A stretch of DNA of 51,682 nucleotides, from assembly GCA_030536615.1 (NCBI GenBank), contig JAUNPQ010000009.1:1-51682 (forward strand), given 5' to 3'. Below the pieces are notes generated by a model, which was not told where the DNA came from, did no database searches, and was given only the letters and a program-made list of their open reading frames with translations. Origin of the DNA: Bacteroidales bacterium (GTDB lineage: Bacteria > Bacteroidota > Bacteroidia > Bacteroidales > Muribaculaceae). The translations under genes were made by a program, and so were the position numbers. This document shows positions 26,230 through 36,153 of the stretch, one piece after another (within the stretch, counting starts at the first letter, position 1; the number at the start of each line of letters is the position of its first letter).

Positions 26230-27119
26230 CTTTCAGAATTATATTTGTGTTTCATGTAAAAGTAAAGGGCAGTTCCAAAGGGCAGCATCAGGATAGTCAT
26301 CAGTCTGCGCGGCGAGTCGGCAATGAAACGTTTGTCGCGGCTGATCAGTGAGGTGGCTATGTAATGTGCTGTCACACGCAGGTTGTTTTTCAGACGGCTT
26401 CTGGAATGTGTCATCTCCAGCCTGCGCATTTTTGAGAAACTGCGCGGAGAGTTGAAATATTGTGCAAATATATTTTTTGACATGCTGTCTGTTTCCTGAT
26501 ATTCAACATAACACAGGTTTTTGTTAAGTACCAGCAGTGGCAGTTCATTGTCAATCTGCAGGGCTATATACACGGGGTTGAAGTTTTTCTCGCCGGGGAA
26601 GCCGGTCATCGGTGCATATCTGCGTGTAAGGTCGGAACGGTATACCGGTTTTGAGTCTCCACGGTGTATTTTCCTGACATAGAGGTCCAGAAAATGGCTT
26701 TCTGTGAGATTGTCCGGGAAATAGCCGCCTATAGGTTTCCCGTCGGTATAAAAGTCCAGTCCCAGCAGTCCGGCATATTTGTCTGACCCTTTGACGCGCC
26801 ATGTCTTAACAATCGTTTCAACAGCATCGTCCGGCATATAGTCATCGCTGTCCACGCATACATTCAGCTCTGTACGGATGTTTTCATAGGCCGTATTGTA
26901 TCCGGTATAAAGGCCGCCATTTTCCTTATGAATATATCGTACGGGTATCTTATTCTCTTCCTGCCATGATTTTATAAGCGCGGCTGTGCCATCAGTCGAA
27001 CCATCGTCAATGACAAGCCATTCAAAATCGCGGCATGTCTGACGGCATAGCGATTCATAAGTGCGCGGCAGAGTGTGCGCGCGGTTGTATGTGGGTGTAA
27101 AAACTGTCAGAACAGGCAT
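26226..27119 (-). CDS. GT2 glycosyltransferase
   Basis: Starting at MPVLTVFTPTYNRAHTLPRTYESL gives 297 residues; the longer open frame overlaps the polymerase gene and lacks homology-like features. Motifs are VIDDGSTDGTAAL near 35-47 and VCVDSDDYMPDDAV near 83-96. It is two bases after the Wzy-like gene. A basic C-terminal tail with a short hydrophobic segment (MLPFGTALYFYMKHK) may touch the membrane. Confidence 0.88.
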   Translation of the reverse strand: MPVLTVFTPTYNRAHTLPRTYESLCRQTCRDFEWLVIDDGSTDGTAALIKSWQEENKIPVRYIHKENGGLYTGYNTAYENIRTELNVCVDSDDYMPDDAVETIVKTWRVKGSDKYAGLLGLDFYTDGKPIGGYFPDNLTESHFLDLYVRKIHRGDSKPVYRSDLTRRYAPMTGFPGEKNFNPVYIALQIDNELPLLVLNKNLCYVEYQETDSMSKNIFAQYFNSPRSFSKMRRLEMTHSRSRLKNNLRVTAHYIATSLISRDKRFIADSPRRLMTILMLPFGTALYFYMKHKYNSER

Positions 27120-27121
27120 GG

Positions 27122-28246
27122 TCAGGTAAGCACAAGGGTGAGTCCCAGAAAGAGGATAAGCGCACCGGCTGTAAGCTGTGGCTGCTTGACGGATATTTTG
27201 AATTTGAGCAAAGGATAAGCAATCAGGAACGGATAAAGACACCAGCTGATGTATGCGAACCTGTTGGAGTAAGCCACGGAATTGAGAAGCAGCCAGAATG
27301 AGTTGGTGTAAATGTATATGTTCAGCATAAGCAGATATGTGGCATCGCCGATACGTCGCTTCACTAACAGATACCATCCCAACAGCACAGGCAATGCACT
27401 GTATATGATGAAGTCCCAACGCCATCCTGAATGACTGAAGCGGTCAACGGCTTTCTGCGCGTATATGGCCAGACGGTTGTCATCGATGAGGGAGGAACCG
27501 ATGCTGACCATCAATGATGTGGAGAACGGACTTAGAAACAGGCACAGCATCCATACAAAGAACACATTCTTTCTTGACGGCACGAGGTATGAGAGGATCA
27601 TAGCTCCCATAAAAAGCAGCATGCTGCTGTGGCATGCACATCCCATATAGCATATGACAACGGCAATTGCAAGACGTGTGTAGTTCTTCTTGAATGTATC
27701 AGGCAGTGTGGCAAGTCCCATTATGCATATTGAAGCCGCCATGCCCTGACGCAGTCCGTTTACGGCATATCCCCAGAACATCAGTGCTGACATTACAAAT
27801 ATAAGCGCAATTGTCATATTGTTGGGAAGCCACCGCCGCAGGGCATAGATCAATGCTCCGATATAAATGAATGCTATGAATAAAAACCAGTTGGAGGCGG
27901 TGAAATGATGAACGAAAAACCATTCAATTTCAGTCCATATCCCTTCTGATGTCAGTCCCATTGGTGCTGCCTCTGTGAATTTTCCCGTGAATGAACGCCA
28001 TTCACCGCTTTGCACTAAGTTGAAAATTTTGGCATAAAGGACCGAGTCTCCGGTCTCCATGAGATTGGTGGGCCTTAAGCCTATATAAAATATTGCCAGA
28101 ATGGCTATGGTGTATCCTATAATTTGTGTGCGGGAGCCTTTTACCAGTGCCCGTTCGTTTTTCAGGATAACGAACAGTGCGCACACAACGGTTGCAATGA
28201 AGATAAATCTGACCCAGTTGGCTGTGCTGAAAGTATATATTGACAT
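27122..28246 (-). CDS. EpsG/Wzy-like polysaccharide polymerase
   Basis: The 374-residue protein is strongly hydrophobic with about ten or eleven membrane segments and a larger loop after the first few. The GLRPTNLMETGDSVLYAKIF region (about 55-74) resembles the EpsG family motif near the second helix, and GYAVNGLRQGMAASICIMGL is the most diagnostic (WxxNxxRQ in EpsG). It would polymerise flipped repeat units in the periplasm. It is the only polymerase candidate in the locus. Confidence 0.85.
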   Translation of the reverse strand: MSIYTFSTANWVRFIFIATVVCALFVILKNERALVKGSRTQIIGYTIAILAIFYIGLRPTNLMETGDSVLYAKIFNLVQSGEWRSFTGKFTEAAPMGLTSEGIWTEIEWFFVHHFTASNWFLFIAFIYIGALIYALRRWLPNNMTIALIFVMSALMFWGYAVNGLRQGMAASICIMGLATLPDTFKKNYTRLAIAVVICYMGCACHSSMLLFMGAMILSYLVPSRKNVFFVWMLCLFLSPFSTSLMVSIGSSLIDDNRLAIYAQKAVDRFSHSGWRWDFIIYSALPVLLGWYLLVKRRIGDATYLLMLNIYIYTNSFWLLLNSVAYSNRFAYISWCLYPFLIAYPLLKFKISVKQPQLTAGALILFLGLTLVLT

Positions 28247-28249
28247 TCT

Positions 28250-29011
28250 CTATCTGATATGAAGCAGTTGTTTGATGCGTGCGGAAAATGACAGACCGAA
28301 GATGCGGTGGCTGAGGCGTGATATCCGGATGCGTATAGGGCTTAATCCGGTCCATGTCTTGGCATACCAATGTATGGAATGGGTAGCCCCGGTGGCGCAT
28401 AGTTCACCGGTGGCGTCATTAAGCGGGTTGAAGTATTCAGATCCGTAAACGGTGACGCCGCACACTGTCTGAGGTACGGACAACGGCTTCAGCCCGTTTT
28501 CTTTCAGAACTTCAGTGGCATGAAACACAACAGTCCCGGGCACCTGGATTCCGTCTTTATCCACAAAATCAAGTGTATTGTAATGGTTAAGCATTTTTTT
28601 GTATATATCCATTCCTGCGTATGCGCCCAATCCCAGACCCGGGTTTACAGTCCCGTAAGGCATCCGCACGGCATCCGGGTCTGCCTCATAACCCATGAAC
28701 GGCCCGGCGGAAAGTATATCGCTGAAATCAGCCGTCACCTCAACGTCTGTGTCAAAATACAGACCGCCATGATTGTAAAGGATATGGAAACGGGCATAAT
28801 CGCTTACAAAAGCATATTTTTTTGCGGCATAGGCCTGGGATGTATAACGGCATATGTTCACATCAAAGTTGCTTTCATTCCATTCCTTTATCACATAATC
28901 AGGGAAAAAACGCTGCCACGAGGCTATGCATTTCTTTGCTGAATCAGGGAGCGGACCGTGCCCGAACCAGCAATAATGTATTATGCGCGGAATCTGAGGC
29001 TGATGTGTCAT
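28250..29011 (-). CDS. GT32-like glycosyltransferase (DXD, Och1-type)
   Basis: The 253-residue protein opens PQIPRIIHYCWFGHGPLPDSAKKCI and has AFVSDYARFHILYNHGGLYFDTDVEV near 67-92, which is the GT32 signature with its DXD. It later contains GYEADPDAVRMPYGTVNPGLG. These enzymes transfer hexoses to polysaccharide acceptors. The start codon is shared with the 3' end of the preceding GT4 gene (4-base overlap). Confidence 0.88.
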   Translation of the reverse strand: MTHQPQIPRIIHYCWFGHGPLPDSAKKCIASWQRFFPDYVIKEWNESNFDVNICRYTSQAYAAKKYAFVSDYARFHILYNHGGLYFDTDVEVTADFSDILSAGPFMGYEADPDAVRMPYGTVNPGLGLGAYAGMDIYKKMLNHYNTLDFVDKDGIQVPGTVVFHATEVLKENGLKPLSVPQTVCGVTVYGSEYFNPLNDATGELCATGATHSIHWYAKTWTGLSPIRIRISRLSHRIFGLSFSARIKQLLHIR

Positions 29012-30210
29012 AGCAATGAGTATATTTTTTCTATTTCACTGTGGCCTGAGTAATCAGCGGTCGCGATATTCGATGTAATTGCTGATCTGAGGTCTCTGTC
29101 AAGGGCCATACGGGCCATTGCGTCAGCAAATCCGGCATTGTCCTGAGGCGCGATTACGCCGTCAATGCCGTCTTTTACCTGTGAGGCGGCTGTTGGGTAA
29201 GCACTCACTATGACCGGTTTGCCGAGTATCTGAGCCTCGCGGACGGTGATGCTTTTGCCCTCATAGCGGGACGGTTGTGCATATATGTCACATTGAGAGA
29301 TATACGGGTATGGATTTTCTTTTTTGCCAAGAATGGTAATGTGAGCGTCCATGCCCTCTTCCGCGATGCGGCGGCGTATAAGCGCTTCATCGCCGCCATA
29401 TCCTATCAGATACCAACGCACATCAATATTATGCTTATCAACAAGGCGCCGGGCAATGGCCGGGACATTGTCAAAGTTTTTGGCATGGCAGAACCGCCCT
29501 ATGCTCAGCACTGTCAGTTCCCCGTGGTCAAGACGGCAGGTCTGCTCTGCCGCTTTGCTACGGATGTACTCAGCGGGCAGGATGTTTTCCATCTCCATTA
29601 TCTTGCCGCGTAAATCCGGGAATGTACGGAGAAAAGCTTTTGTCACGTGTGGAGAGATGGAAATAATGGAGTCAAAGCCTCCCCATACGGGCATTTCAAG
29701 GTCAGCGTTGACGCATACGGTTGAATAATCGGTGTGTATCCATGCCATGCGCTTTTTTGCCTTTACCTTTGACAATGCGAAGTTGTGCGGTGTCAGGAAG
29801 CTTATGGCAAGGTCATATTCTTTATGGGGATTGATGGCCGGAAGTGTTTTGTCAAGATACTTGCCCAGATAGCCGAATATTGACTCATCGGTCTTGCCCG
29901 CTTCCGGGACTCCACGTTGTCCGGCATATTTGTGCCAGGCATTCTTTGCCTGCAGGCGTCGCATCGCCACTCCCCATTGCCCGCGTTTCAATGCATGTGT
30001 AATTGGCGTTTCAATGCATGCATATGCCGGTATCTCAGGCAGCAGGTGCACTTGGCGGGGGATATGCTGCATCAGTTCTCCGCGGTGGGCATAAATGAAC
30101 AGATCCACGCTGGCGCGCTCATAATCCAGAGTATGGAGCAGCCCGAGAAGGCTCATTTCAGCACCTCCCAGCTCCATGTAATGCATCAGGATAATAATAC
30201 GTGGTTTCAT
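29008..30210 (-). CDS. GT4 glycosyltransferase
   Basis: The 400-residue protein begins MKPRIIILMHYMELGGAEMSLLGLL and has VLSIGRFCHAKNFDNVPAIA, LIGYGGDEALIRRRI and the donor motif PSRYEGKSITVREAQILG. The last motif has Ser-Ile-Thr-Val instead of the more usual Phe-Gly-Leu-Val, which may reflect donor choice. It overlaps genes on both sides by ATGA. A close relative follows upstream at 30207-31322, so the pair may be an old duplication. Confidence 0.9.
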   Translation of the reverse strand: MKPRIIILMHYMELGGAEMSLLGLLHTLDYERASVDLFIYAHRGELMQHIPRQVHLLPEIPAYACIETPITHALKRGQWGVAMRRLQAKNAWHKYAGQRGVPEAGKTDESIFGYLGKYLDKTLPAINPHKEYDLAISFLTPHNFALSKVKAKKRMAWIHTDYSTVCVNADLEMPVWGGFDSIISISPHVTKAFLRTFPDLRGKIMEMENILPAEYIRSKAAEQTCRLDHGELTVLSIGRFCHAKNFDNVPAIARRLVDKHNIDVRWYLIGYGGDEALIRRRIAEEGMDAHITILGKKENPYPYISQCDIYAQPSRYEGKSITVREAQILGKPVIVSAYPTAASQVKDGIDGVIAPQDNAGFADAMARMALDRDLRSAITSNIATADYSGHSEIEKIYSLL

Positions 30211-31322
30211 GTGGGTTCAAACAGCCTATGGATTATGGACATGGAACGGACAAGGACAAAATGCCCGGCGCGCGCTGCCGCCTTCTCAGATAGCCGTTTC
30301 CGTTCCGATTCATGGTCTATGAGGTACTGGATTTTTTCTGACAATGCAGCCTCATCGCAGATTATACCATATTCATTGTCCCCGATTATTTCCTGCGGCC
30401 CGGCGCTGTGTGTCGCCACTACGGGTACGGCAACGGTCATGGCCTCAATTATCGCTATGTTGAATCCCTCTTTGCGCGACGGGCAGACATAAATATCAGC
30501 ACCGTTCAGATAGGGGTAGGGATTGTGTTGCATGCCATGTAGAAATATGCGGTCAGCCGCCCCGTATGTGTCAATCTGTCTCTTTAGAGCTTCATATTCC
30601 GAGCCATCACCAACTATGTGGAGAAGGATACGCCGTTCTGATTTCAGATGACGGAATGCATCAATCAGCACATCATAGCCCTTCAGCCACTCCAACCGTC
30701 CTATGCTCACAATGTTTATGGCATCGGCAGGCAACGGGCGCGCCGATTTGCATCCACGGCGTATTTCTTCTGTGTCTATAGGATTGTAAGCTGTGATGGA
30801 ATGTTTTGTGCCGAATTCATTCACAAGTCCTTGACGTACGTTCTCTGAAACGCAGACAACGGTGTTGAATTTGGAATAGGCCTTGGCCTCTTGTGGCCGG
30901 TCTCTGAATATTCTTTGCCGCACAGGCCAGTCGTTGCCGGCAAGATCAGTGTGCACCCATGCCAGACGTTTGGCTTTGCTGTTGGTTGACCGGCTCAGCA
31001 GCCGTGTAGTGAACCCTTCGCAGAAAGCTATCTCAATGTCACTGTGTGTCCTGCACCACAGACGGTAGCTGAGCCGTGGCGGAAGTATCTTGTACAGAAA
31101 CTTTGATTTCAGCGAGTTTACAAGTCCTTTTTGAGGATCAAGAATGAAGTGAATGTCAATGTCCGGCACACTCAGATATTGGTCAAGAAGTTCACCGGTC
31201 CGGCAAATGCATATCACATGTACGTTGAAACGCTTCTTGTCAATGTTGCGCAGCAGTGTCAGCAAAGCCTTTTCCGCGCCGCCTATCCTGAATGATTCCG
31301 TAAAGAATGTTACGTCTGTCAT
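30207..31322 (-). CDS. GT4 glycosyltransferase
   Basis: Starting at MTDVTFFTESFRIGGAEKALLTLL gives 371 residues; this ATG overlaps the acyltransferase stop as ATGA, the rule in this operon. Motifs are NIVSIGRLEWLKGYDVLIDAF, HIVGDGSEYEAL and PSRKEGFNIAIIEAMTV. Both Rossmann domains look complete. Cytoplasmic; adds one sugar of the repeat unit. Confidence 0.9.
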   Translation of the reverse strand: MTDVTFFTESFRIGGAEKALLTLLRNIDKKRFNVHVICICRTGELLDQYLSVPDIDIHFILDPQKGLVNSLKSKFLYKILPPRLSYRLWCRTHSDIEIAFCEGFTTRLLSRSTNSKAKRLAWVHTDLAGNDWPVRQRIFRDRPQEAKAYSKFNTVVCVSENVRQGLVNEFGTKHSITAYNPIDTEEIRRGCKSARPLPADAINIVSIGRLEWLKGYDVLIDAFRHLKSERRILLHIVGDGSEYEALKRQIDTYGAADRIFLHGMQHNPYPYLNGADIYVCPSRKEGFNIAIIEAMTVAVPVVATHSAGPQEIIGDNEYGIICDEAALSEKIQYLIDHESERKRLSEKAAARAGHFVLVRSMSIIHRLFEPT

Positions 31323-32314
31323 TTCCATAGTTTGTTTTTGCCGATCAGTGTCGGGCATAAGCGGTTAAGCATCCATATTATGGGCGCAAGGATGATTACG
31401 GTGCATATCATCATTGTCAGTCCACCCCATACATCAGGCTCTCCTATGTGGTTTTGCCATATTATGAGCAGTGTGGTGAGTACAATCTCATGCATGCCGA
31501 GAACTATGTATGAATTCTTGCCGTAAAAGAGCAATGGTTTCAGGAAAGGTGCTCTGCAGATATACTTGAAAAAGAACACACTGAATACAATGACTGAGAA
31601 AACTTCAAGATAATAGACCGGCAGAACGGCATACTCCGGCATCGCGACCAGCGTTTTTCCGAAAGCAAGGGTGACAAACAGAGCCAATGATGTTATTGCC
31701 AGATATTTCGGTAGCCGGCGTCCGTAGCGGTTCTCGGCCACATCAATCAGCTTTCTGCCGATGACGAAACCGGCAGCGTAGAATACGAAATAGGGCAGAG
31801 AACGTCCAAGCATGAAAGGTGTGGGCTGTCCATAGACAAAGAGAACTCCGAGTACAGACACTGTTATGGCCGTTGCAAACAAAAGCCGGTTGTTTTTAAT
31901 TAGCTTTACAAAACCATACAGCATGAACTGCAGGATTATCAGCGCGCAGATGAACCACAAGGGAGGGTTCACGGTAAAAGGATCGGCGTTTATATGAAGA
32001 TCGAAAATGCCGCTTATGCAGCCATAGTCAAATCCGGCAAATGTATGGTATTTGAGGGCATGCATCCCAATCATCCATATATAATATATGAGATAGAAGA
32101 ATATGAAAGGGATGACCAGAGTGTTGATTTTCTTCTTGACAAACTCCTTGAACGGATATGGCCGGAAGAAGATGCCTGATACAAAAAAGAACAACGGTAT
32201 ACGGAACGAGAAATCAACAAACGCCGGATGGATTGTGTGATACCAGACCACCCACAGGATTGTAAGACCCTTGAGGTAGTCAATGTAAAGGATGCGCTTT
32301 TTCCCGTCAGCCAT
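31319..32314 (-). CDS. Acyltransferase family 3 membrane protein
   Basis: Starting at MADGKKRILYIDYLKGLTILWVV gives 331 residues with about ten membrane segments. The N-terminal YIDYLKGLTILWVVWYH (His in helix 1) is the hallmark of acyltransferase-3 enzymes, and PLFFFVSGIFF follows in helix 2. They add acetyl or succinyl groups to sugars across the membrane. The 30-residue upstream extension is not used because it overlaps the GT2 gene. Two more members lie at 36150-38440. Confidence 0.88.
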   Translation of the reverse strand: MADGKKRILYIDYLKGLTILWVVWYHTIHPAFVDFSFRIPLFFFVSGIFFRPYPFKEFVKKKINTLVIPFIFFYLIYYIWMIGMHALKYHTFAGFDYGCISGIFDLHINADPFTVNPPLWFICALIILQFMLYGFVKLIKNNRLLFATAITVSVLGVLFVYGQPTPFMLGRSLPYFVFYAAGFVIGRKLIDVAENRYGRRLPKYLAITSLALFVTLAFGKTLVAMPEYAVLPVYYLEVFSVIVFSVFFFKYICRAPFLKPLLFYGKNSYIVLGMHEIVLTTLLIIWQNHIGEPDVWGGLTMMICTVIILAPIIWMLNRLCPTLIGKNKLWK

Positions 32315-32316
32315 GG

Positions 32317-33276
32317 TTATCTGAATTTTTCGATAATTCTGAGCAGAGAGAATGCTCTGTGACGCACTATGGTGTGAACTATCTGTTCTTTGCGGTTTGC
32401 GCAACGATGTGCTGAGAATGCCCTTTTCACCAATGGCTTCCGCATATAAAAGTCTGCCATGCTTTTCTGCTTTGTCCGTACGGCCCGGAGTGCCAGTGCC
32501 ATATATTGCCTGTACAGGAATTCGTTTATCTCCGCATGTGTATCCGCATGTGAACGTGCAAGCAGCCGTGCATGGATGTCAAGGTAGTTGTCAAACATTT
32601 CACGGTGGCACAGCGATGTTGTGGAATCGTCCCTGTGGCGGTAGTGGTATGGCGCGTCCGGGATGAGCGCTACGTTGTCGTAGAATTCCAGATACCGCAG
32701 GTTGAAGTCAATGTCCTCGGTGACGCGCTGATGACGCATCTCAAGACAGTTATCGCGTATTATGTCCAGACGGAACAGTTTGTTGCAGGGTGAATTGAAA
32801 AGTCCACCCGGTAGTATGGAAAAGAATGCCTTGTTGTTCCACACATCGGTCAGCATGGTTTCTTCCGGAAATGTGTTTATGTGCGGTGTTGAATCATCTC
32901 CGTAGAAGTCCTTTATGCCGCAGATGGCGAGATCCGCATTGCCTATACCCTTTACCAGATATTCAATGTAGTTGCTCTCCATAGTGTCATCGCTGTCTGC
33001 AAAAATGCAGAACAGGGATGCCGGTGAGGCAAGCTCAAGGCCGCAGTTACGTGCCGATGCCTGTCCTCCGTTGGTCTTGCATTTCACCCGGAATCTGATG
33101 TCTTTTTCAGCCCATTCCCGACATATGTTGTCTGAATCGTCGGTTGAGCCATCGTCTATAAGCAGCACCTCATAGTTCGGGTAGGTCTGTGCTGCCAGTG
33201 AACTCAGACAGCGCTCCAGATATGGCGCCGTGTTGTACACGGGTACGATGACTGTGACTTTAGGGTGCGTATTCAT
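32317..33276 (-). CDS. GT2 glycosyltransferase
   Basis: The 319-residue protein begins HPKVTVIVPVYNTAPYLERCL and has LLIDDGSTDDSDNICREWA near 37-55 and CIFADSDDTMESNYIEYL near 90-107, both GT2 landmarks. The C-terminal third (KRAFSAHRCANRKEQIV) is basic and helical. It overlaps the flippase gene by 4 bases and precedes the acyltransferase by 2 bases. Confidence 0.9.
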   Translation of the reverse strand: MNTHPKVTVIVPVYNTAPYLERCLSSLAAQTYPNYEVLLIDDGSTDDSDNICREWAEKDIRFRVKCKTNGGQASARNCGLELASPASLFCIFADSDDTMESNYIEYLVKGIGNADLAICGIKDFYGDDSTPHINTFPEETMLTDVWNNKAFFSILPGGLFNSPCNKLFRLDIIRDNCLEMRHQRVTEDIDFNLRYLEFYDNVALIPDAPYHYRHRDDSTTSLCHREMFDNYLDIHARLLARSHADTHAEINEFLYRQYMALALRAVRTKQKSMADFYMRKPLVKRAFSAHRCANRKEQIVHTIVRHRAFSLLRIIEKFR

Positions 33277-34835
33277 CGGCGTCTTAGAAATGAAAAACGC
33301 TGCTTCGCGGCGCTGAAGATGGCCTGACGTTCAGTCTTGTTGAATATCAGGGGCAGCGACAGCGAGCAAAGCAGAACCAATGATATGACCGCAGTGATGG
33401 CGGTGTCGCAGAGCATGTTGAAAAGTTCTGAGTCTGTTGCTGTCTGCGGAATGGTAGCGGCAATGAATCCGGTAGCAATGCATATGAGAGTGATAAAGCC
33501 CCATATACGTATTATCTCCATTGCAAGTTTCAGAATGTCTAACTCCGGAATCTGTCTGGCGGCAATTATGACGTTTGTTACTATGATAACTGTGTATAAC
33601 AGCAATGAGACGCTGTACATCGCCGCAATGCTTCCGGTGAGGCGCGACACAGCATATCCTATAACCGGTGTGAGCAGGAACATTGTGCCTGAAATGAACG
33701 ATATGGCCTTGATGTTTCCGGTGGCATGGATGGCTGCGGAAACAGAAAACTGCACCACGGAAAGCACTGCGGTGACAAGTGCGAATCGCGTAAGCAGCAT
33801 GGCATAATCAGGTATCTGTCCCAACCAGAGATACAGCACATCGTCCATGCGGATAAACACAGGGATTGCGAAAGCGGCCATGAACAGAGTGGTGAATTTG
33901 ATGGCACGGACAATCAATGTCTGCATGAGCGCGATATTTCCGGCTGCATATTGTTTGATAATCTGTGGCCGGTAAGCCTGCGATACGGATGTTGTCAGCC
34001 CTTCAAGTGTGCCTGTGACTGTCAGCCCGATGGTGGCGCCCACGTTTGCCGCCAAGCCGTAAAACCAGTTTACAACAATGTTTATGCCTTGGTCTTTGAA
34101 AGTGACACACATGTTTCCATAGATGTCATAGCCGGAGAATGTTAGCATGGGGCGCACATATTCCTTTTTGAACCGGGCATGATAGCGGGCTTCCGGAAAA
34201 TGACGCAGGCAATAAATGCGGTATATCATGGCAACCGCAAGGCTGACCGCGAAAACCATTGCCGCATACAATATGAGTTTGTCTCCGGGCAAGACAATGA
34301 GCAGGTATATAAGCAGCAGTTTTAGTCCCACGTTCAGAAGTTCTATGTAGGCATAGACATTCATGCGCTCATGCGCTATGATGACGGCATTGTACGGAAC
34401 CTGAGTGAAACTCACTGCAATTGAAAAGACCGAGAACTGATAGACCCAGTTGGCGGCATACATGCGCTCAGGCGGGATAACCAGCTGAGTGTTGACAAAC
34501 CACAGGCCGACGGTTTCTGCAAGTACGATGGTCACTGCGGCTATTATGAGATGTATGTTAAGTGATGTGGAGAACGTGTTGGCCAGCCTTTCCTGATTGT
34601 CACGTCCCATCTCGAAAGTCAGAAAACGTGACGTTGCTCCGGCCATTGACATGTTCAGGAAGCCGGCCATGGCTATTATTCCGCCCACAAGGCTGTAGAT
34701 TCCGTAATCATCTACTCCGAGTGTCTCCAGAACCACACGGCTTGTGTACAGGCCCACAACGGTGCTGAGCACCATGCGGATTGTCAGTGCAAATGCGTTG
34801 CGCGCTATACGTCTGTTGTCAGGAGCCTCACTCAT
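33273..34835 (-). CDS. wzx: Wzx-like polysaccharide flippase
   Basis: From MSEAPDNRRIARNAFALTIRM the protein has 520 residues and about 14 membrane segments, the normal Wzx/MATE architecture. RNAFALTIRMVLSTVVGLYTSRVVLETLGVDDYG is the conserved N-terminal region (quoted only by key parts: TSRVVLETLGVDDYG). It would flip undecaprenyl-linked repeat units to the periplasm, feeding the EpsG-like polymerase. The start overlaps ugd by 8 bases. Confidence 0.9.
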   Translation of the reverse strand: MSEAPDNRRIARNAFALTIRMVLSTVVGLYTSRVVLETLGVDDYGIYSLVGGIIAMAGFLNMSMAGATSRFLTFEMGRDNQERLANTFSTSLNIHLIIAAVTIVLAETVGLWFVNTQLVIPPERMYAANWVYQFSVFSIAVSFTQVPYNAVIIAHERMNVYAYIELLNVGLKLLLIYLLIVLPGDKLILYAAMVFAVSLAVAMIYRIYCLRHFPEARYHARFKKEYVRPMLTFSGYDIYGNMCVTFKDQGINIVVNWFYGLAANVGATIGLTVTGTLEGLTTSVSQAYRPQIIKQYAAGNIALMQTLIVRAIKFTTLFMAAFAIPVFIRMDDVLYLWLGQIPDYAMLLTRFALVTAVLSVVQFSVSAAIHATGNIKAISFISGTMFLLTPVIGYAVSRLTGSIAAMYSVSLLLYTVIIVTNVIIAARQIPELDILKLAMEIIRIWGFITLICIATGFIAATIPQTATDSELFNMLCDTAITAVISLVLLCSLSLPLIFNKTERQAIFSAAKQRFSFLRRR

Positions 34836-36153
34836 TGGCAGCACGCAGACCTATGCCGCGGTATCGCATTCCGGCCTCCAGAATGTCGGCGGCTTCATAG
34901 ATGTTCCGTCCGTCAACAACAAGATTCCCTTTCATGGAGCGTGCTATGACCGGCCAGGAGGGGAGGCGGAACTGTTTCCATTCGGTGAGCAGCACAAGAG
35001 CATCGGCATCAACGGTGGCGGCGTACATGTCTGTGGCGTATTCCACTTTGTCACCGAGGCGCCGGCGGCATTCGTCCATCGCTACGGGGTCGTAGACGAT
35101 GACGGTAGCCCCGGCCTCCTTGAGCCGGTCAATAACCACCAGTGATGGCGCTGAACGCATGTCATCTGTCTCAGGCTTGAATGCAAGTCCCCACAGGGCA
35201 ATCCGGCGTCCCGCCAGAGAGTCAAGTTCCTCCCTGAGAATGTCTGTGAGTCTGGTCTTCTGACGCTCATTGACTTCCTCCACAGCCTCAATGACACGCA
35301 TGTCATAGCCATTGATGCGACCGGTATTTATCAGTGCTTTCACATCCTTGGGGAAGCATGAGCCGCCGTAACCGCAACCCGGATACAGGAATTTGCTGCC
35401 GATGCGAGCATCAGTGCCTATGCCTTTGCGCACCATGTTCACGTCCGCGCCCACAATGTCGCACAGGTTGGCGATGTCATTCATAAATGAGATGCGTGTG
35501 GCGAGCATGGCATTGGCGGCATATTTTGTCATCTCGGCTGAGGCTATGTCCATGAATATGACTCTGAAATTGTTGAGCAGGAAAGGTCGGTATAGCCGTT
35601 CCATGACCTTGCGGGCCCGGGGGCTTTCAATGCCTATTATGACCCGGTCAGGGCTCATGAAATCCTTTATCGCGGCACCTTCTTTAAGAAATTCGGGGTT
35701 GGAAGCCACTTCAAAGTCAATGTTCTCGCCTCGCTTTGTCAGTTCATCGCGGATAATATTCCTGATTATACGCGATGTGCCCACCGGAACAGTTGATTTG
35801 GTCACAAGCAGGGTATAGTGGTTTATGTTCTGTCCGAATGAGCGTGCCACTTCCTCAACATATCTCAGGTCAGCCGAACCATCCTCGTCGGGAGGGGTGC
35901 CTACAGCGCAGAACACAATCTCCACTTCGTCAAGAACATCTGTAAGCCGGGTGGTAAACCGCAGTCGTCCGGCTGAGACATTGCGTTTCACCAGATCATC
36001 AAGACCCGGTTCATATATCGGGATAATACCTTTTTTGAGACGTTCTATTTTTTCATTGTCAATATCTATGCATGTCACGTCTGCGCCGACTTCGGCAAAA
36101 CAGGCTCCTGAGACAAGACCTACATATCCGGTTCCGACTATCGCTATTTTCAT
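34828..36153 (-). CDS. ugd: UDP-glucose 6-dehydrogenase
   Basis: The 441-residue protein starts MKIAIVGTGYVGLVSGACFA, with the NAD-binding GTGYVG motif. The catalytic Cys lies in YPGCGYGGSCFPKDV (about 255-270); AVGTPPDEDGSADL and GLAFKPETDDMRSAP are further family landmarks. It oxidises UDP-glucose to UDP-glucuronate, so an acidic sugar is expected in the polymer. ATGA overlap with the acyltransferase upstream. Confidence 0.95.
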   Translation of the reverse strand: MKIAIVGTGYVGLVSGACFAEVGADVTCIDIDNEKIERLKKGIIPIYEPGLDDLVKRNVSAGRLRFTTRLTDVLDEVEIVFCAVGTPPDEDGSADLRYVEEVARSFGQNINHYTLLVTKSTVPVGTSRIIRNIIRDELTKRGENIDFEVASNPEFLKEGAAIKDFMSPDRVIIGIESPRARKVMERLYRPFLLNNFRVIFMDIASAEMTKYAANAMLATRISFMNDIANLCDIVGADVNMVRKGIGTDARIGSKFLYPGCGYGGSCFPKDVKALINTGRINGYDMRVIEAVEEVNERQKTRLTDILREELDSLAGRRIALWGLAFKPETDDMRSAPSLVVIDRLKEAGATVIVYDPVAMDECRRRLGDKVEYATDMYAATVDADALVLLTEWKQFRLPSWPVIARSMKGNLVVDGRNIYEAADILEAGMRYRGIGLRAANE